Source: Maricaulis sp. (GTDB lineage: Bacteria > Pseudomonadota > Alphaproteobacteria > Caulobacterales > Maricaulaceae). Taken from it: 64,000 nucleotides of DNA. Where the stretch lies: assembly GCF_017642925.1 (NCBI RefSeq), contig NZ_JAEPOL010000009.1, positions 1 to 64,000 of the forward strand, given 5' to 3'. Under the pieces are notes generated by a model that searched no databases, was not told where the DNA came from, and saw only the letters and a list, made by a program, of their open reading frames with translations. The position numbers and the translations under genes are program-made. Shown here piece by piece: positions 63,870 to 64,000 of this stretch. The first letter of the stretch is position 1, and the number at the start of each line of letters is the position of its first letter.

Positions 63870-64000
63870 ATGCGCTTTGCCATCATCATCGCAGTCATAC
63901 TGGCTGCCATCACCGGTCTGGCCGCCTGGGGTCCGGGCTCGCTCAATGCGATGCATTTCGAGCCGCCACAGCCCGACCCAGCCCTGGAAGCCCGGTTCGA
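63870..64000 (+). CDS. Start of an exported protein, cut by window edge
   Basis: An ATG at 63870 after GGGAGGGGCGC begins MRFAIIIAVILAAITGLAAW, a signal peptide or membrane anchor, then about 24 further residues rich in Pro before the window ends. The family cannot be told. Confidence 0.65.
   Translation, partial: MRFAIIIAVILAAITGLAAWGPGSLNAMHFEPPQPDPALEARF

Overview
The window is GC-rich DNA of an alphaproteobacterium. The best inferred placement is a marine Hyphomonadaceae/Maricaulaceae-like member of the Caulobacterales. The reasons are an outer-membrane TonB receptor, many acyl-CoA dehydrogenases and SDRs, a beta-helix/diheme lipoprotein pair of a type I associate with Hyphomonas-like bacteria, a system I cytochrome c maturation operon, and hairpin-rich interspersed repeats typical of the class. 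The placement is inferred from gene content; no marker rRNA is present.

Region 1 (about 0.6-24 kb) looks like an uptake and pre-processing locus for a hydrophobic or esterified organic substrate. It holds a sterol-desaturase-like enzyme, a TonB-dependent receptor, two serine hydrolases of the beta-lactamase fold, a GMC alcohol oxidoreductase, an aldehyde dehydrogenase, an SDR, a PEP-mutase/isocitrate-lyase-fold enzyme, a CNNM transporter, a BASS symporter with a D-aminoacylase-type amidohydrolase, an HxlR regulator, and the beta-helix/diheme cytochrome lipoprotein pair. Five copies of one palindrome, TGAAC-N3-GTTCA (three perfect, two with one mismatch), sit in promoters of this locus only and suggest a local regulon, possibly run by the HxlR protein.

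Region 2 (24.4-33.1 kb) is an M28 peptidase followed by a compact minus-strand run of eight genes: two adjacent acyl-CoA dehydrogenases, SDR, a third acyl-CoA dehydrogenase, acyl-CoA ligase, MaoC hydratase, HSD17B4-type SDR and quinone oxidoreductase. Together these can activate and beta-oxidise an unusual acid. Regions 1 and 2 can be read as one route: receptor, hydrolase, alcohol and aldehyde oxidation, CoA ligation, beta-oxidation.

Region 3 (33.2-47.6 kb) is mostly core: a fatty acid desaturase, a GAF-PAS histidine kinase without a partner, ccmF-ccmG-ccmH-ccmI, a PutP-like symporter, an enoyl-CoA hydratase and glutaryl-CoA dehydrogenase. Inserted among these is a long single-polypeptide restriction-modification gene split by an in-frame TGA just after its NPPY motif.

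Region 4 (47.8-59.3 kb) is a genomic island at the 3' end of a tRNA-Ser(GCT) gene: a tyrosine integrase, then on the opposite strand hsdM-hsdS-DUF262/DUF1524-hsdR joined by ATGA overlaps, a zinc-finger-like protein, a family-A-polymerase-like C-terminal fragment and an IS481 remnant.

Region 5 (59.4-64 kb) returns to core genes: a 57-residue membrane protein, a CBS-pair protein, ergothioneine genes egtB-egtD, a THUMP-type RNA methyltransferase and the start of one more exported protein cut by the window edge.
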